From Euperipatoides rowelli (Eukaryota; Onychophora; Udeonychophora; Euonychophora; Peripatopsidae), in assembly GCA_003024985.2 (NCBI GenBank), contig PXIH01S0015256.1: 11,568 nt of DNA. One strand, written 5' to 3'. The notes under the pieces were generated by a model, which was not told the origin of the DNA, ran no database searches, and saw only the letters and a list, made by a program, of their open reading frames with translations. Positions 8,388 through 11,568 of the stretch are shown in pieces (position 1 is the stretch's first letter; the number at the start of each line of letters is the position of its first letter). The position numbers and the translations under genes are program-made.

Positions 8388-8456
8388 CATTGACTTCTTG
8401 TGAGGGACTCTCTTTTCTTCAATGCCTAGTCGCATAATAGCTATCAGTTCATCAGC
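8388..8456 (-). CDS. DUF885 family protein, internal exon C (69 bp)
   Basis: A small symmetric phase 0-0 exon of 23 codons that reads ADELIAIMRLGIEEKRVPHK and ends KSM. The acceptor is an A/T-rich tract ending TTTTTTAG and the donor is ATG then GTAATA. Family knowledge: DUF885 proteins have a helix with an L-x-x-G-x-x-x-x-x-x-P-(P/H)-K pattern just after the L-x-R...P block, and this exon supplies exactly that piece. Being symmetric, it could be skipped without shifting frame, but nothing here shows that it is. The exon lies only 89 bp from the end of the hAT-like element at 7019-8298, so that insertion stopped just short of the donor site. The assignment rests on splice sites, phase and the family pattern. 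Confidence 0.88.
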
Positions 8457-10638
8457 CTAAAAAATATAAAATTATAGTTTTTTTTTAAAAAAATAGCATT
8501 TACTGCTCAAGATTAGGTTATATATGACTGCGCCGGAAGTTCAAAAATCATTAAATAACATTTATTTTTACTTTTAAACATCAGAATTTCATAATAATGA
8601 TTACTTTATGTAAAAATTATGTTTCTAAACCTATTAGAAATATTATCAATGGACTAAGCAGACCAGATTAAACTCTCTCACAGAGTTTAGAGCATACACA
8701 TTCAGAGTGCAATTTATTGTTATGTCTCAGCACTTTTTGTTTTATTCTAGAACATTCCAAATATGCATGACATAATTTTTTTCATGTGCATCCCTGAAGT
8801 TTAAAATGAGCCTCAGTTTACTATATTCTTCCAAGGAGGTGCATGCTAAAGGATTTTTACTGAACACTACTAAAAGACTTTCAAGTATTTTTTTAATTTT
8901 GTGATAACTATGGTTCCACACTGATTTAAGCAGTGGACTTGTCCGTCCATAAGGGAATTGCATGCTGAATGAAATGTGCAGAATCTTCTATTAGTCAAAA
9001 TTTATCCAAGAGAGCTTCCCAAGGCAATATGGGTCATATAATAAGGAATTGGCTAAGAATCCACCTTCAAGTTACTGCATTATTTTATTCAAGAATTCTT
9101 CTACATAATACCAAATTAGTGACATATATGTTTTTGCTGTACAAGTTCAAGGATTTTCTTTTTTTTTTTTATTTCTGTTAAGTACTGTAACTTAGAATTT
9201 TACAGTATAACTGTACATTGTACAATCAATCTTCAAACCTGCCACAGCCTTGTGGAATCTTTATAAAGTAATTTAACTTTGTTTTTTCTTACATCAATTC
9301 CTTTTTAGAACTCCCAAATTATCACAAAGCATTAATCAAATCATCTATAAAATATATGTTTTGGGAGATTTATAATCCAATCAATTAGAAAAAATCACCA
9401 ACATATAATTAGTGCCAAATAATAACTCGATGCTTACCTTTCAACATAAATTTTCTGGATTTATTATCCACAGTAATACCTCAGAAATCACATCAAGATG
9501 GCTCACACACAAAGATGCTTGACCATCATGCAATACAAATTACCCATAATCTTTTATGAAACATAAGTGACAAACAAATTGTTGTCAAAGTACAAATATA
9601 GCCTAAGTAATTATAATAGGTATTATTACAACAAGTATTAATCACTACTGTATTATTAGAAAAAAAAAACCTAGGCTATACATTTGTATTAAAAGTAGGC
9701 TACATAACATTAAGTCAAATGATGCAAACATTAATCAAAAAATTCTTATGATAATTTTTGTCACACATTCTGTATTTAGAAATTACATCGCTAAATAATT
9801 TTAATGTTTTGTGTCAGATTTTTTGTATTTGTGCCATGTTTGTAAATTTTACCAAAAGCCTTTTTTACCTTCTTTTAATGCTGAAAAATACAGCCATGTA
9901 TTTCACTTACACATTTGCAGCACCATCTTTAATTTTCACATTATTGCACATCAACTCTCGAGAAAGCTATAATTGACAATAGACCATCTTAGATCTTATC
10001 AATTTAAAAATTGCTTCAGGAGTCTAGGCCAACCACTTGTTTTTAAAAATTATGGCAAAAATAGTAAAACTTTAACCCATTTTAACATTTTTTTTTCACA
10101 GTTTTAAAGCTTAATACCGGTAATTATATTTTTAGAAAATGTTACAACAAAAAAAAAAAAACACTTTTCAGGTTTTTTTTTTTTTTTTGCATGTTTCCAA
10201 CAAAATTTTCGGTGTAGCTTTTTCACATCAAATCACTGAATGGGGATTTCAGAACCAGGGGACACCCATATAAAGTTAGAAGACTTTTAAATAAGACAAC
10301 AGCCAGTCAACTTTTTCGCTAATAGGGTTACTTCTCTCTGAAATTCCCTCCCAAAAAAAAACAGTTTTGTGTAAAACTTTCTCCTCTTACAAATTTGCCC
10401 TTGATGCCCTTTTATTATCAGATATTAATATTCTAGAGATGTACTAGGATTTTAAAAACATTTGGTTTATAAAACCCATTTTATTTTTTATAAATAAATA
10501 TATGTACAGTATATGTACTGTATATATACAGTCTGTACATGTACTGTATATAGATAGATTTACAGTATGTTGATAAATAGCCAAAGATTAAATTTTTATT
10601 AATTTCAAAGGTGAATAAAAAATTTAATTGTGAATTAC
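8457..10638. other. 2182-bp intron between exons B and C
   Basis: No additional exon is needed, since exons B and C join in phase 0 with continuous family homology. A 73-codon minus-strand open frame at 8742-8963 is unexplained. Short structures are AAACTCT/AGAGTTT near 8668-8690, TATAGCCTA (9599-9607) facing TAGGCTATA (9672-9680), T and A runs at 10149-10190, and the palindrome cluster at 10497-10570. No transposon ends with target duplications were recognised, so this intron is less explained than the others. Confidence 0.5.
10497..10570. repeat. Cluster of TACAGTA/TACTGTA palindromes
   Basis: Within about 70 bp there are two TACTGTA and two TACAGTA words plus GTACATGTAC and TATATATA. TACAGTATATGTACTGTA alone forms a 7-bp stem with a 4-base loop. 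The region can fold in several alternative ways. It resembles the cluster at 2385-2510. Confidence 0.65.
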
Positions 10639-10768
10639 CTGTGTTGGGAAAGCTCTATATCGAGATAACAATTTATGATAGTCTACTTCACATTTGAATT
10701 GCATCCAAGAAATAGTCCGATCAAATTCAACTTGAACTCCTTCCAAAAAGTTGAGTGGATATACATAG
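10639..10768 (-). CDS. DUF885 family protein, internal exon B
   Basis: This exon has one base completing a glycine codon plus 43 codons, and it carries the most diagnostic block in the window. YPLNFLEGVQ is followed by an aromatic WMQF segment and then DYHKLLSRYRAFPTQ. Family knowledge: DUF885 (PF05960) proteins have a YPxNxLxGVQ segment followed by a Y-x-x-x-L-x-R-L...P block. The acceptor is a T-rich tract ending CAAG and the donor is CAG then GTAATT. It leaves in phase 0. It is joined to exon A by the shortest intron (96 bp), and the next intron is 2182 bp long. There is no frameshift or stop and coding pressure is clear (all 43 codons open), so the host gene looks intact. The biochemical function of animal members is not known to me. 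A peptidase role is inferred from the family only. Confidence 0.9.
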
Positions 10769-10864
10769 CTTGAAAAAAAAAAAACATGTTTCAGGGAAAC
10801 TTTGTCTAAATAAGTAAATTTTATTTTCTAAAGAATCCCTATGATAACTGAAATGAGAGCTTAC
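10769..10864 (-). other. 96-bp intron between exons A and B
   Basis: A minimal intron with GTAAGC donor and a long T tract before CAAG. It splits a glycine codon (phase 2). It carries no transposon, in contrast to the four other introns touched by this window. Confidence 0.85.
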
Positions 10865-10995
10865 CCTTTATATTTCATTCCTTCAATTACCAACTCCAAA
10901 TCATCTTTTAAAAGCTGTAAATTCAGCTTATCATTATCATCTAAATCAGTTTTCAGCAGCTTGTTCACTTTTGCCAGAAATTCCTTGACATCATC
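10865..10995 (-). CDS. DUF885 family protein, internal exon A (first in window)
   Basis: This is the first exon in coding order visible here. It encodes 43 codons plus two bases, starting DDVKEFLAKVNKLL and ending with EGMKYK. The acceptor (minus strand ttttttacattccag, then GAT) and the donor (GG then GTAAGC) are both canonical. It enters in phase 0 and leaves in phase 2, and the next exon supplies the C that completes a glycine codon. The segment is predicted to be helical and charged, and it leads into the family's YPLN motif on the next exon. In DUF885 proteins this region is the helical N-terminal half, ahead of the presumed metal site. The intron after it is only 96 bp. No start codon is assigned because the gene begins upstream, beyond the right edge of the window. 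Homology is judged by eye from the joined exons, and this stretch is the least conserved of the five. Confidence 0.82.
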
Positions 10996-11155
10996 CTGGA
11001 ATGTAAAAAAATCTTTAATAGTACCTACCGTACACAAAAAAAAAAAAATATAGTAAGAAGAAAAGACTCGGCTAGATATAATCAATATTTAAAGTGGTTA
11101 TTTTAAACTTTAAAACAAATGAAAAACGGCAAACAGGTCCAAATTATTTCATTAC

Positions 11156-11310
11156 CGGTCTTGGGGAGTAACTTTTTAAAAGTAACGAATTACTGTAACA
11201 AATTACTTTTTCAAGTAACTTAGTAAATTCCATTTTTGATAGAGTAACTTGTACTCACGATGAATACAAAAATCTAGTACTTTTACTCAAATTACTTTTT
11301 TAAGTTATGT
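11156..11310 (+). mobile_element. Second CAGTGTTGGG-type hAT-like relic
   Basis: CGGTCTTGGGGAGTAACTTT at 11156-11175 is a decayed form of the CAGTGTTGGGGAGTAAC end. It is followed by the family's characteristic runs of AGTAAC, GAATTACTGTAAC, AAGTAACTTAG, AGAGTAACTTG and ACTCAAATTACTTTTT. The right terminus is not found before the window ends, so the limit is approximate. It is oriented opposite to the relic at 2282-2372. Confidence 0.5.
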
Positions 11311-11568
11311 TCTATTTCATTATTTTATCCTTCTATTTAAATTTCTCTCTAAAAACCAACAAATTTTGAAGTTTTCTAAGAATGCTAAACAAATAAAGTT
11401 GAAATGTCATTCGTATGAATGATGACATTTCTAACCAAGAGCAGATTTTTTTTTTCTTTTGTTTGAGTTTATGACACAAGATAAGATTTTTAAAAATAAA
11501 ATGTTGTCTTCTTTTTGTATAATTTATTTTTATAATTATCAAATAATAGCAATTAAAAAATATATTGG
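11311..11568. other. AT-rich intron at the right edge
   Basis: This is part of the intron upstream of exon A, unless it belongs to the hAT-like relic to its left. AAATGTCATTC (11402-11412) pairs with GAATG-ATG-ACATTT (11417-11430) as an 11-bp stem with a 3-base bulge. The rest is A/T filler. Confidence 0.4.

Noticed and set aside
8969-9181. 70-codon plus-strand open frame.
   Set aside because: It ends in a T-run-encoded phenylalanine tract, has no family resemblance, and has the length expected in AT-rich non-coding DNA.
9470-9490. CAGTAATACCTCAGAA considered as a pogo/Tigger end.
   Set aside because: No TA at the left flank and no inverted partner found downstream.
4868-9497. AAGATGGC / GCCATCTT words near 4279, 4870 and 9495, considered as a shared repeat or binding site.
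   Set aside because: The match is only 8-9 bases at three places with dissimilar flanks. One copy is explained by the MITE at 4064-4315.
10841-11053. 70-codon plus-strand open frame.
   Set aside because: It is the reverse-strand shadow of coding exon A (10865-10995).

Overview
This window is AT-rich animal (metazoan) nuclear DNA, not prokaryotic. It has GT-AG introns with polypyrimidine acceptors, A/T homopolymer runs, very little long open reading frame, and several kinds of DNA transposon with target-site duplications. Recurrent TAGGCTA/TAGCCTA and TAC(C/T)GTA words, together with the protein family found, suggest a marine invertebrate, perhaps a deuterostome. That placement is inference only.

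One host gene crosses the window on the minus strand. Five exons can be assembled, in coding order: 10865-10995, 10639-10768, 8388-8456, 6304-6407 and 4390-4474. All five have canonical splice sites and compatible phases (2, 0, 0, 2, then 0) and give 173 contiguous residues. The product matches the DUF885 family (PF05960), a mostly bacterial family thought to be zinc-metallopeptidase-like. The N-terminal exons lie beyond position 11568. The C-terminal half, where the family's His/Glu motif is expected, lies beyond position 1 or was not recognised. Exons total about 519 bp. The introns are 96 bp, 2182 bp, 1980 bp, 1829 bp and more than 4.3 kb.

The rest is intron, and roughly two fifths of the window can be assigned to transposable elements. 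374-1466 is a terminal-inverted-repeat element with TA duplication. 2282-2372 and about 11156-11310 are relics of a CAGTGTTGGG-type (hAT-like) family. 2557-3999 is a TTAA-flanked, Kolobok-like element. 4064-4315 is a MITE flanked by the direct repeat CTCAT. 4897-5678 is a GC-rich, broken 3' end of a Ty3/Gypsy pol (integrase), antisense to the gene. 7019-8298 is a hAT-like element that contains a 137-bp hAT-like MITE (7397-7533) and a 245-bp pogo/Tigger-like MITE (7885-8129), the latter holding a strong 70-nt palindrome.

The large introns are mostly piles of non-autonomous elements and AT-rich filler, and only the 96-bp intron is free of them. No tRNA, rRNA, CRISPR array or operon was seen. 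I found no convincing new defence or regulatory system. The most notable items are the intron-containing animal DUF885 gene, the nested transposon stack, and the many copies of TACTGTA/TACAGTA.
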